Below, in pieces: positions 8,555 through 16,520 of a stretch of DNA of 57,344 bases. The translations under genes were made by a program, and so were the position numbers. The number at the start of each line of letters is the position of its first letter. Positions within the stretch are counted from its first letter, which is position 1. Under the pieces are notes generated by a model. The model ran no database searches. It was not told the DNA's origin and saw nothing but the letters and a program-made list of their open reading frames with translations. Location of the stretch: positions 44,548-101,891 of the forward strand of contig JAUNQI010000001.1 of assembly GCA_030536255.1 (NCBI GenBank). The letters are read 5' to 3'. This stretch comes from Eubacteriales bacterium. Lineage in GTDB: Bacteria > Bacillota > Clostridia > Oscillospirales > Oscillospiraceae.

Positions 8555-8651
8555 TTCTTTTTTCCTTTCAAAAAACTCTTTCGCCAACGACCGGGCAGGG
8601 GAGTGAAAGGAACCTCTTCAGAGGTATGATCCACAAGCCAGGTGCGCGGAC
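8555..8651 (-). promoter_or_regulatory. rpsO 5' leader, possible S15 autoregulatory RNA
   Basis: The ~97-base untranslated leader contains a compact hairpin (GACCTC-type arms around TGAA at 8612-8625). A second possible helix pairs CTTTC with GAAAG and GCC with GGC just before the ribosome site. S15 represses its own mRNA in several bacteria by binding such leaders. That this leader does so is inferred from position and pairing only. Confidence 0.4.
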
Positions 8652-8657
8652 TTAGAT

Positions 8658-8686
8658 ATAATATCAGCGGATAATGCAAATGTCAA
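8658..8686 (-). promoter_or_regulatory. rpsO promoter
   Basis: Minus-strand TTGACA (8681-8686) and TATTAT (8658-8663) with a 17-bp spacer. This is a near-consensus sigma-A promoter and starts the rpsO transcript near 8651. It lies just upstream of the ABC exporter stop at 8706. Confidence 0.85.
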
Positions 8687-8705
8687 CAAAAAATTATCAA
8701 ATGAA

Positions 8706-10421
8706 TCATTGATCGCGAAATTGCATCCTGTACAGCTCAGAATATTCTCCGTTTTTACTGAGAAGTTCATCGTGTGTTCCCTGTTCAATGATCCTGCCTT
8801 TATTTATTACCGCAATCCTGTCCGCATTTCTAATGGTAGACAACCTGTGTGCAACTACAAGCGTCGTTCTGCCCTTGCTTAGTTCATCCAGTGCCTGCTG
8901 GATGTATATTTCGGTAGCATTGTCGAGAGCACTGGTCGCTTCGTCCAGAATCAGGATCGGGGGATTTTTCAGAAACACTCTTGCAATACAGAGTCTTTGC
9001 TTCTGACCGCCTGAAAGCTTAATTCCTCGCTCTCCGATTACCGTGTCATAGCCCTCCGGCATGGACATAATATACTCATGGATATTTGCCTTTTTTGCAG
9101 CCTCGATCACTTCCTCATCGGATGCATCGGGTCGGCCATACAGAATATTGTCTCTTACAGAAGAATTGAACAAAAATATATCCTGCTGGACTATGCCGAT
9201 ATTTCTTCTGAGAGATTCCATCGTTATTTCGCTGATATTTTTCCCATCGATCAGAATACTGCCGGATTCCACATTATAAAAATGAGGGATCAGGTGGCAG
9301 ACCGTTGTTTTTCCTCCGCCGCTCGGACCAACAAGTGCATACGTCTCTCCCGGTTTGATATCCATATCGATATGCTTAAGGACATCTTTTCCTTCATCAT
9401 ATCCATAGCTCACATTCCGGAATTCAACATGGCCTTCAAACCTCTCCACATCGACCGCTTCTGCTTTATCCGCTTCCGGCTCAACATCCATAATCTCAAG
9501 GAATCTCTTAAAACCGGAAACTCCGCTCTGATATTGCTCCATGAAGTTAATAAGCGTTGTTATCGGATTGATAAACAGGTTCACAGAGACAATAAACGCA
9601 GAATAATCGGCAAATGATATTTTTCCGTCATAGAGGAAAAGTCCTCCGGCAATCAGAACAACAACATTGAATATATCCGTAATAAAGACAGAAGAAGAAT
9701 GATATTCGGCCATAGCTCTGTATTTCTCGTCATTTGCTTCAACGAATTCCCGATTATATCCGTCAAATTTCTCTTCTTCAATCGCGGAATTATTGAAAGC
9801 CTTTGTGACCCTAATCCCGGAAATACTGCTCTCGATCGCCGCATTGATTCCCGCTATAGCCTCTCTGCTCCTTGCATATGCCTCTTCCACCCTTTTCTTG
9901 ATTCGAAGCATAACGATCAGAAGCAGGGGGACACAGGAGAAAACAATCAGCGTGAGCCAGATATTGATGGTGCCGAGATATATGAAAGCAAATATCAGGG
10001 AGACTGCCGAAACGATCACATTTTCCGGACCGTGATGGGCAAGCTCCGCCATTTCAAACAGATCCGTTGTCAGACGGGACATGATTTTCCCCGTCTCGTG
10101 ATCATCATAAAAGCTGAACGGTAGACGTTCCAGATGAGAGAAAAGGTCTCGCCTCATCTGTGCCTGCATCCGGACACCCATGATATGCCCGTAATATATC
10201 GAAACATACTTGAGTCCGAAGCGGATCAGATACAGCACCAGCACACTGGCTCCGGCAATTATTATCATCGAATACTTTCTGTTCGGGATCAGATCATTGA
10301 GCATCATTCTCGTGACAACCGGATAGATGACCCCTATTGCAGCAAAAATGACCGACGCTATCATGTCAAGAACAAAAAGATTTTTTGTCGGTTTATAGTA
10401 TTTAATAAAACGTTTCAGCAT
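8706..10421 (-). CDS. ABC exporter, fused membrane and ATPase half-transporter
   Basis: 571 residues. A six-helix type IV exporter domain (about 1-300) is followed by a nucleotide-binding domain with Walker A GPSGGGKTT, signature LSGGQKQR, Walker B LILDEATSALD and a switch His in VVAHRLST. All catalytic positions look intact. It would work as a homodimer, or pair with another half-transporter, exporting lipids, peptides or drugs; the substrate is unknown. ATG 10421 (MLKRFIKYYKP) gives the usual family length. An in-frame extension to 10493 adds 24 residues with no ribosome site. It stands alone between rpsO and the DUF3798 operon. Confidence 0.88.
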   Translation of the reverse strand: MLKRFIKYYKPTKNLFVLDMIASVIFAAIGVIYPVVTRMMLNDLIPNRKYSMIIIAGASVLVLYLIRFGLKYVSIYYGHIMGVRMQAQMRRDLFSHLERLPFSFYDDHETGKIMSRLTTDLFEMAELAHHGPENVIVSAVSLIFAFIYLGTINIWLTLIVFSCVPLLLIVMLRIKKRVEEAYARSREAIAGINAAIESSISGIRVTKAFNNSAIEEEKFDGYNREFVEANDEKYRAMAEYHSSSVFITDIFNVVVLIAGGLFLYDGKISFADYSAFIVSVNLFINPITTLINFMEQYQSGVSGFKRFLEIMDVEPEADKAEAVDVERFEGHVEFRNVSYGYDEGKDVLKHIDMDIKPGETYALVGPSGGGKTTVCHLIPHFYNVESGSILIDGKNISEITMESLRRNIGIVQQDIFLFNSSVRDNILYGRPDASDEEVIEAAKKANIHEYIMSMPEGYDTVIGERGIKLSGGQKQRLCIARVFLKNPPILILDEATSALDNATEIYIQQALDELSKGRTTLVVAHRLSTIRNADRIAVINKGRIIEQGTHDELLSKNGEYSELYRMQFRDQ

Positions 10422-10593
10422 TTCTTTTCTCTCTTTGATACAAATTCCTGAACAATCCATACTTTTTCTTATCAAATGATAGGAATCAGACAATTTACCG
10501 GAAAATCCTCGGTTTCTTCCAATCGAATGGTTATTATCAAGTGTTCTTTTTTTCTATAATAGATTCATACCATAGAAAAATCAATAAGAAAAC

Positions 10594-10615
10594 AGCTCCC
10601 GGATATCCGGGAGCT
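10594..10615 (-). terminator. terminator of the DUF3798 ABC operon
   Basis: A perfect 22-bp palindrome (arm AGCTCCCGGAT) is followed on the minus strand by TGTTTTCTT. It ends the importer operon about 40 bases after its last gene. The rest of 10422-10652 is leader of the ABC exporter; I see no other element there. Confidence 0.8.
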
Positions 10616-10652
10616 ATCTGAAAAGGTTATTGACTTCTCTGTTTCAGAATAA

Positions 10653-11129
10653 TCAGAAGTCGCCGAGGGCGAACTCGTCGGTTACGATTTCTTCCTCTTC
10701 CTCAGTATCATCTGCTGCAAGCAGAGATACAAATTCGGACATGCAGTCTTCCTGCGGAACACCTTCAAGCAATGCCGGAAGATTGACCACGATTCCATCA
10801 AGGTTATACGGCAGTTTCAGCGTGAATTCCTCTGTTTTTGCCTCATCGCCCTTTTCCTTCTCGTATTCAAGAGTCATGGAAAAGGTCTGGCCCATGTTTT
10901 CCGCCATACCTCTATCCTTTGCGGAGAGCTTGGCAAGCTTCTCACCATTGACATAGACTGTGATCTTGCGGTAAGCGTCATACTGAGTACCGTTGATTTC
11001 CGCCTTTTTGTTATCAAGATAAATCGTATGACCTCTGCCAATAACAAGCATTACAGCGGAAATAATGAGAAGGATCAGAATAAAACCGATTTTAAAGCAA
11101 AGAGAACGAACATTGACCTTCTTTTTCAT
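10653..11129 (-). CDS. membrane-anchored protein of unknown function in an ABC importer operon
   Basis: 158 residues. A single membrane segment lies near residues 13-31 (GFILILLIISAVMLVIG), preceded by basic residues. The C-terminal ~125 residues would then be extracytoplasmic: a beta-like stretch with a YVNGEKLAKL motif, then a strongly acidic tail (DDTEEEEEIVTDEF). There is no lipobox. It overlaps the upstream permease by 4 bases, so it is translationally coupled and surely part of the transporter unit. It may be an accessory subunit or substrate-gating protein, but no family is recognised with certainty. Confidence 0.75.
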   Translation of the reverse strand: MKKKVNVRSLCFKIGFILILLIISAVMLVIGRGHTIYLDNKKAEINGTQYDAYRKITVYVNGEKLAKLSAKDRGMAENMGQTFSMTLEYEKEKGDEAKTEEFTLKLPYNLDGIVVNLPALLEGVPQEDCMSEFVSLLAADDTEEEEEIVTDEFALGDF

Positions 11130-12271
11130 GCCTTTGCCTCCTTCGCTTTTTTCTCTTCGGCTTCCTGATCTTCCTGCAGCTGCGCACCGAGCTTACCTTT
11201 CTCTCTGCGCTTCTTTGTCTCATACATAACAAGCGCAACGGTGATGACAGCATAGGAAACGAATACTCTGAAGTATTCGCCGATCATGGAGTCTCCGGTG
11301 ATCTTCGCTCCTGCAGAAGGAGCAACAATAAACATTGTATGGAAAAGAATAACACCGAGGAAAACATTTCCGATTGAAGCCTTTTCGACAGAAGCACCGC
11401 CGACCAGAAGAGCCGCAATACAGAACATACCGATCTGGGAGTGGGAGCTGTAGGTTGCGATATTACCCATATTCTGGAGATAAATAACCATACCGAAACC
11501 GGCAAGAACCGTAGACATTACGATTGAGATGACTCTCGTTTTCTCGACGTCGATACCGGCATCACGCGCAACTTCCATATCCTGTCCGACAGCTCTCATG
11601 TCCTGACCGAGCTTTGTTTTCCGGAACCAGATAATAAACAGACATAGGAGACCGATCAGAATAAAGGTCAGAACGGGGATCTTGACTCCGCCGACCGTAA
11701 CGGCAAAGACATTGTCCAAGCAGCGTCTCATATTCAGAAGAGATACTGTATTCCGGATACCGTATCCGCGGGGCAGCTTGATGGAGGAATGCTTGATGGG
11801 GATAATGGGTCCCATCATGTAAAGGACAACCAGCTGGTAGATACCGTTGATAAAGTAGCTGATAATATAGCTGGTGATCATCTCACGGCCCTTGGATCTG
11901 TTGAGGATCTTTCCGCAGACGATACCAAGAACGATGGAAATGGGGATGGAGAAGATCATAGCAAGAATGACACCCGGGATGCCCCAGATCTGAAGGTCGG
12001 CTACAAAAATGAGCGCGATCTCAGCGGCCATGGCACCAAGGGTCATACCGAAGTTCAGACCCATTCCTGCCATAATCGGAATCAGAAGAGCAAGAATCAG
12101 GAAGATATTTCTTCCCATTCTCGTTACAATTTCATTGAGAAGGTAACTGATGGAAAAGCCGGAAATCGGGATACATACAGCACAAATCAGGATAAACATG
12201 ATCGGTACTGAATTACTTGCCAGGAAGGTCTTCAGCTTCTTACCGAAGCCATTTGAATTTTCATTCTTCAT
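11126..12271 (-). CDS. ABC importer permease (nucleoside/simple-sugar type), second subunit
   Basis: 381 residues with about 9-10 hydrophobic helices and the BPD_transp_2 pattern. The loop VGQDMEVARDAGIDVEKTRVISIVMST is the EAA-like ATPase contact, and LLVGGASVEKASIGNVFLG is the conserved C-terminal stretch. The C-terminal tail is long and charged (KKRREKGKLGAQLQED). Family members (YufP/YufQ, RbsC type) form the channel for nucleosides or simple sugars. It starts within the end of the first permease gene (4-base overlap), indicating coupled translation of two different subunits. Confidence 0.88.
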   Translation of the reverse strand: MKNENSNGFGKKLKTFLASNSVPIMFILICAVCIPISGFSISYLLNEIVTRMGRNIFLILALLIPIMAGMGLNFGMTLGAMAAEIALIFVADLQIWGIPGVILAMIFSIPISIVLGIVCGKILNRSKGREMITSYIISYFINGIYQLVVLYMMGPIIPIKHSSIKLPRGYGIRNTVSLLNMRRCLDNVFAVTVGGVKIPVLTFILIGLLCLFIIWFRKTKLGQDMRAVGQDMEVARDAGIDVEKTRVISIVMSTVLAGFGMVIYLQNMGNIATYSSHSQIGMFCIAALLVGGASVEKASIGNVFLGVILFHTMFIVAPSAGAKITGDSMIGEYFRVFVSYAVITVALVMYETKKRREKGKLGAQLQEDQEAEEKKAKEAKA

Positions 12272-13338
12272 TTTGAACCCTCCGTCTTTCTTGTCAGAGC
12301 GTAAAGAATCATGCCGTTGGAGACAATGATACGGATAACTTCACTCATATCCATATGGATCATAGAGTTCATAACGGTTGGCGTCATCGTAACAATACCC
12401 TGGAAGAGGAAGGTTCCGATAATAACGTTCGTTATGGAAGCTTTATTTACGCTTGCACCGCCGATCAGAATTGCAGATACTGCAGGAAGAGCCATGTTGA
12501 ACGGAGCCATATAGAGCTGGATAAAACCGAAGCCCTGTTCATATACAAGAATTCCGATTGCCGCAAGCCAAGTTGACATGACAACGGAAAGCATTCTCAT
12601 CTTGTCAACATTAACGCCGGCTGCCTTTGCAAAGGTCGGGTTGGAACCGACAGCCGTCATCGCCGTTCCGGTCTTGGTGTGAAGGAATGCCCACATAGCA
12701 AAAGCAAGAACCGCAAAGAAAAGAATAGTTCCTACCGGAATCGAAAGATTGCCGATACTGATCTTCAGGAAGTTTGCCAGAACCTTATCATAGAAACCTT
12801 CCAGCGAAATCGTGGTACGGAGTCCTTTTCCTGCAAGACCCCAGACCATCGTAGGAGAATGATAAGGAAGCAGCAGCCACATCATGCACATCAGAGAAAC
12901 AGAAGAAAATCCGACATATGTTGCAATCATCATTTCTCCGCCCTTGATCTTGTTCAGGAGCCAGCCGTAGCCGACACCGAACAGGATTGCAAACGGTGTG
13001 GCAAGAAGAATTGCCATCACGAAGCTGAAGCCGCCGGTAAAACCAAGCTCAATGGAGAGTGTAGCACCGAGCAGACCGGAAATAATTCCAAGAGGCAGTC
13101 CGAAGTTCAGACCGCATCCGGAATGAATCATCGGTACCATTGCCAGAACCAAAACCGCATTCCAGCTGAAACGGTTCAGCGTATTCGTTATCTGTGTTGC
13201 AAAATCCGCACCGACGATCGGTGCCATAACAAAGAGCAGAAGGAGAAAGCATGCAATAATCAGACGGGGAAGACCAAAGCTGTCTATTGCTGATTTCACA
13301 CGCCCCTTAAAGCCTGTTCTTTCCAGTGTTTCGTTCAT
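12268..13338 (-). CDS. ABC importer permease (nucleoside/simple-sugar type), first subunit
   Basis: 356 residues with about 9-10 membrane helices and the BPD_transp_2 fold. The loop VGSNPTFAKAAGVNVDKMRMLSVVMST contacts the ATPase and ILIGGASVNKASITNVIIG is the conserved motif shared with its partner. ATG 13338 is preferred because GAGGTG lies 7 bases upstream; a GTG at 13347 overlaps that site. It begins about 10 bases after the ATPase stop. The two permeases share clear sequence likeness and form a heterodimeric channel. Confidence 0.88.
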   Translation of the reverse strand: MNETLERTGFKGRVKSAIDSFGLPRLIIACFLLLLFVMAPIVGADFATQITNTLNRFSWNAVLVLAMVPMIHSGCGLNFGLPLGIISGLLGATLSIELGFTGGFSFVMAILLATPFAILFGVGYGWLLNKIKGGEMMIATYVGFSSVSLMCMMWLLLPYHSPTMVWGLAGKGLRTTISLEGFYDKVLANFLKISIGNLSIPVGTILFFAVLAFAMWAFLHTKTGTAMTAVGSNPTFAKAAGVNVDKMRMLSVVMSTWLAAIGILVYEQGFGFIQLYMAPFNMALPAVSAILIGGASVNKASITNVIIGTFLFQGIVTMTPTVMNSMIHMDMSEVIRIIVSNGMILYALTRKTEGSK

Positions 13339-13348
13339 TCCGATCACC

Positions 13349-14950
13349 TCACTTCACCTGGCTGACCATCAGCATCCCGAAATCTTCAGAAGATGCCGAT
13401 GCCGGGAGAATCCCGGAAATTCTTCCGCCGGAGACAATGGCGATTCTGTCGCATACGGAACGAAGCTCCTCCAGTTCCGAAGAGACCATAACGATCGTTA
13501 TTCCGGACTCTTTATTAAAGCGTTTCAGCGCATCAAGAACCAGCGCCTTAGCGCCAACATCGATACCGCGGGTCGGTTCGGAGACGAACAGGAATTTCGG
13601 TTCAAAAGCAAATGCTTTAGCTAGGCAAATCTTCTGCTGATTGCCGCCGGAAAGCTCTTTTGCTTTCTGTTCCGGACCGGTGCACTTAATTGCAAGCTCA
13701 TTGATATATTTCTCGGTAATCTTCCGGATAGCATCTTCATCTCTCCACTTGATCAGACCGCCGAGATAATTCTTAAGAAACTTGCCCTGAACCTGCATAG
13801 CGGGGAAGGCGATATTCCACTCCAGCGATTCATCCAGAAGGAGACCTACGCCGCGTCTGTTTTCCGAAACGAAAGCAATATCCGAATCCAGACATTTGCG
13901 CGGATTGTTCAGCGGAATCTCCTCTCCATTAAAAGTAACGGTTCCACCGGCTTCGTGCAGTCCCATAACGCCGTTCGGAATTCCGAGCTTTCCCTGTCCG
14001 GCCAGTCCTCCGATTCCGAGGATCTCACCTTTCTTTACATCCAGGTTGACGTTACGGACGATCTCGCCCGGCATATCGACCCAAAGCTTCCTGATCGACA
14101 TGATAATATCCGTGCTGACATCCGTTTTGTTTTCTATTGAATCAGCCGGGGCAGCATTCATATCCACGTTTCTGCCGACCATGGCTCTTGTTATCTCTCT
14201 GATGTTTGTGTCCTTTGCAGGGATGTCTTTTACGACCAGACCGTCACGCATAACAACAACTTTGTTGCATACGGTAAGAATCTCCTGCAGACGGTGGGTA
14301 ATGAAAATAACCGCTATGCCCTTTTCGGACATTCTTTTAATCGATTCGAGAAGCGCTTCAGCTTCCTTTTCCGTAAGAACTGCAGTAGGCTCATCCAGGA
14401 TGAGGAGCTTCAGGTTGTCCTTGCTCAGTTCTCTTGCAATTTCCGTAAACTGCATATGCCCAACAGGCATATCACTGATGACCATGTCCTTATCGATGGA
14501 AAATCCCATTTTGGAAATGGCTTTTTCCGCACGACCGGTCACCTCATTATAATCAAGAGTATTCAGTCTCTCACCGAATACCTCGGATACGATATTCTTC
14601 TTTACAGGCTCTCTGTTCAGAACGATATTTTCTGCCGCGGTAAAGCCGGGAATCAGAGAAAATTCCTGGTGTACCATTCCTATTCCGGCATTGAGTGCAT
14701 CAAACGGAGTGTCAAAAGTAACCTTCTCACCGTTGATAAGGATATCTCCTTCAAAGCCTCCGGTATCTCTGATAACATCCATACCGAACAGGATCTTCAT
14801 AAGGGTACTCTTTCCTGCACCGTTTTCGCCGCAGAGACCGAGAACGTCACCCTCATTGAGAGTAATGTTGATATCGGCAAGAACCTGGTTGCCGAAGAAT
14901 GACTTCTTTATATTCCGCATCTCCAGAAGCGGAGCTTTTGCGTCTGTCAT
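13349..14950 (-). CDS. ABC importer ATPase with two nucleotide-binding domains
   Basis: 533 residues, a tandem ATPase of the ribose/nucleoside importer class. Domain 1 has Walker A GENGAGKST, a weak signature (VGHMQFTEIAREL) and Walker B LLILDEPTAVL. Domain 2 (from about 270) has a degenerate Walker A (GGLAGQGKLG), a good signature LSGGNQQK, and EPTRGIDVGAK. This asymmetry is normal for the class. Its ATG follows AGGAAAGTGAT. It powers the two permeases encoded just downstream. A hairpin between it and the binding-protein gene should lower its expression relative to that protein. Confidence 0.93.
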   Translation of the reverse strand: MTDAKAPLLEMRNIKKSFFGNQVLADINITLNEGDVLGLCGENGAGKSTLMKILFGMDVIRDTGGFEGDILINGEKVTFDTPFDALNAGIGMVHQEFSLIPGFTAAENIVLNREPVKKNIVSEVFGERLNTLDYNEVTGRAEKAISKMGFSIDKDMVISDMPVGHMQFTEIARELSKDNLKLLILDEPTAVLTEKEAEALLESIKRMSEKGIAVIFITHRLQEILTVCNKVVVMRDGLVVKDIPAKDTNIREITRAMVGRNVDMNAAPADSIENKTDVSTDIIMSIRKLWVDMPGEIVRNVNLDVKKGEILGIGGLAGQGKLGIPNGVMGLHEAGGTVTFNGEEIPLNNPRKCLDSDIAFVSENRRGVGLLLDESLEWNIAFPAMQVQGKFLKNYLGGLIKWRDEDAIRKITEKYINELAIKCTGPEQKAKELSGGNQQKICLAKAFAFEPKFLFVSEPTRGIDVGAKALVLDALKRFNKESGITIVMVSSELEELRSVCDRIAIVSGGRISGILPASASSEDFGMLMVSQVK

Positions 14951-14976
14951 ATCACTTTCCTGCCTAAGTAAAAAAT

Positions 14977-15002
14977 TGGGGAGGAATAGGAATCCCTCCC
15001 CA
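14977..15002 (-). terminator. intercistronic attenuator after the DUF3798 binding protein
   Basis: An 8-bp stem (TGGGGAGG with CCTCCCCA) is followed on the minus strand by AATTTTTTAC. Its place between the binding protein and the ATPase suggests partial termination, the common way to make more binding protein than transporter. Confidence 0.75.
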
Positions 15003-15023
15003 TGGATTTAAAAAATTGTGAGA

Positions 15024-16211
15024 TTACTTTGTGGTGAAGTACTCTTCAGGAACTTCGATCTCAGTTGCGCTCATGTAGTAGCCAGGGTTGCCCATGATGT
15101 AGGTATCCTGGTAGATGAGGAAGGTGTTCTCGCTCTTAACGCCGGTCTCGGCATTGGTGTAGCTGGAGCCGTTCCACTCTGCACCGGGGGAGAATACTGC
15201 GTATGCATCGGAGATATCATCGATATCGTCGAGCTCGCTCTCACCGGTGATTACATTGTAAGCATGCTGTGCAAGACCTGCGGAAACAGTGTAGCCGTAG
15301 GAGAATGCCCAGGTACCGAATCTGCCTTCGCCGCCCTTTTCAACGATAGCGGACTCAACCTTTGCAAGGATTGCTGCAAAGTCGCCAGCCTCTTCAGTGA
15401 GGTCAAGGCCGAGAGCTCCGGGATAGCCCATCAGAGGAGAGGGGAGGTCTGCTTCAACAAAGCATCCGCCGTACTCGAGGAGCTGCTTGAGCAGAGGCTC
15501 GGTGTGAGCGTCGTTGGTGCAGAAGTAAGCAGCGTTCTTTCCGTACTTCTCAACCCACTCAGGAACCTTCTCAAGGATGTATGCCTGTGCGCCTGCTACG
15601 CCGACGTCAGAAGTGGGATCCGGAGCAGTCTCAAGAACAAAGCTCATACCGAACTCTTCGCAAGCCTTCTTCATAACGGCAACACGACGGGACATGGTCT
15701 CGTAGGACATGTGACGGGGGAAGGAGATGTGAACGAAGGTGTCGCAGCCCAGCTCATGAGCGGTGCGGATGATGAGGTATCCACGTGCAACGAAGTCGTT
15801 GTTAACAACGAGGTCTGCTGCGGAACCGATCTCGGGGAGGTCTTCGTGTGCTTCGCCTGCAAAGCAGAGGATGTCAGGACGACGCTCTTTGATCTGACGG
15901 AAAGCTTCGGTTGTGCCGGGAACAGCCTGGTTGACAATGATAGCCTTCATGAGGGGGTCGTCAGACATGTTAACGATGGTCTGAATGGTGGTCTCAAGCT
16001 CTTCGGTGAAGTTATCAGGGTAAATAGCAAGCTTTACCATGTCTTCGCCATACATAGCCTGGAATGCTTCTGCGCCGCGGCGGTCATCTTCGGACTGAGA
16101 AACAGAACCGGTGACAATGCCGATATGGAATTCATCGTCTGCGGATGCGGAGATTGCGCAGAGTGCGAAAACCATTGTCAGTGCAAGTACAAGTGCAATG
16201 ATTTTTTTCAT
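15024..16211 (-). CDS. DUF3798 family extracellular substrate-binding protein
   Basis: 395 residues. A signal peptide with an AxA-type site (LCAISASA, about residue 24) lacks a lipidation Cys at the cleavage position. The mature part (EFHIGIVTGSVSQSEDDRRGAE onward) matches the DUF3798 pattern, related to periplasmic binding proteins of the BMP/sugar type. It should deliver ligand to the permease pair downstream. The ligand is unknown. ATG 16211 with a GGAGGA site is preferred; the TTG at 16229 lies in that site. It is the first gene of its operon, with a consensus-like promoter and two palindromes in its leader. Confidence 0.85.
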   Translation of the reverse strand: MKKIIALVLALTMVFALCAISASADDEFHIGIVTGSVSQSEDDRRGAEAFQAMYGEDMVKLAIYPDNFTEELETTIQTIVNMSDDPLMKAIIVNQAVPGTTEAFRQIKERRPDILCFAGEAHEDLPEIGSAADLVVNNDFVARGYLIIRTAHELGCDTFVHISFPRHMSYETMSRRVAVMKKACEEFGMSFVLETAPDPTSDVGVAGAQAYILEKVPEWVEKYGKNAAYFCTNDAHTEPLLKQLLEYGGCFVEADLPSPLMGYPGALGLDLTEEAGDFAAILAKVESAIVEKGGEGRFGTWAFSYGYTVSAGLAQHAYNVITGESELDDIDDISDAYAVFSPGAEWNGSSYTNAETGVKSENTFLIYQDTYIMGNPGYYMSATEIEVPEEYFTTK

Positions 16212-16291
16212 TCTGAAAAAATCCTCCAATTATATTTGATAAATCCTTTTCAGGATATTATCATCACATCATACGGCGCATAAAAACTCAT

Positions 16292-16329
16292 CATGTTTCA
16301 TGAATGAAACATGAAAAGGGCGCCCTTTT
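16292..16329. promoter_or_regulatory. two adjacent palindromes in the DUF3798 operon leader
   Basis: AAAAGGGCGCCCTTTT (16314-16329) is a perfect 16-bp palindrome lying just after the predicted transcript start. Immediately beside it, CATGTTTCAT and ATGAAACATG (16292-16313) form a second perfect repeat with a 2-base centre, followed on the minus strand by ATGAGTTTTT. They may be operators, or two RNA hairpins, the second resembling a terminator. I cannot match them to a known riboswitch. Confidence 0.55.
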
Positions 16330-16339
16330 CCGAGCAGGT

Positions 16340-16368
16340 ATTATAACACATTGTTAATTCATTTGCAA
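16340..16368 (-). promoter_or_regulatory. promoter of the DUF3798 ABC operon
   Basis: Minus-strand TTGCAA (16363-16368), a 17-bp spacer and a perfect TATAAT (16340-16345). Transcription would begin near 16333, leaving a leader of about 120 bases that carries the two palindromes. 16369-16446 is AT-rich with no gene. Confidence 0.75.
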
Positions 16369-16446
16369 TATTAATATCTTTTTATTCCCCTGTTTTTACC
16401 TATTTTTCATATTTTTTCACCAATTATACGGCAAAAAAGCAAACAA

Positions 16447-16476
16447 AGCGGAGTGAAACCGAAGCTTCACTCCGCT
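16447..16476 (-). terminator. oppA terminator
   Basis: A perfect 11-bp stem (arm AGCGGAGTGAA) with an 8-base loop is followed on the minus strand by TTGTTTGCTTTTTT. It closes the oligopeptide importer operon. Confidence 0.88.
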
Positions 16477-16520
16477 CTGCTGTTGTTATGTACTAAACTC
16501 TTGCTGTACCGAAACTACAA

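Noticed and set aside
15018..16283. A 421-codon plus-strand frame opposite the DUF3798 gene
   Set aside because: Antisense shadow; the minus-strand gene has signal peptide, ribosome site and promoter, the plus-strand frame has none.
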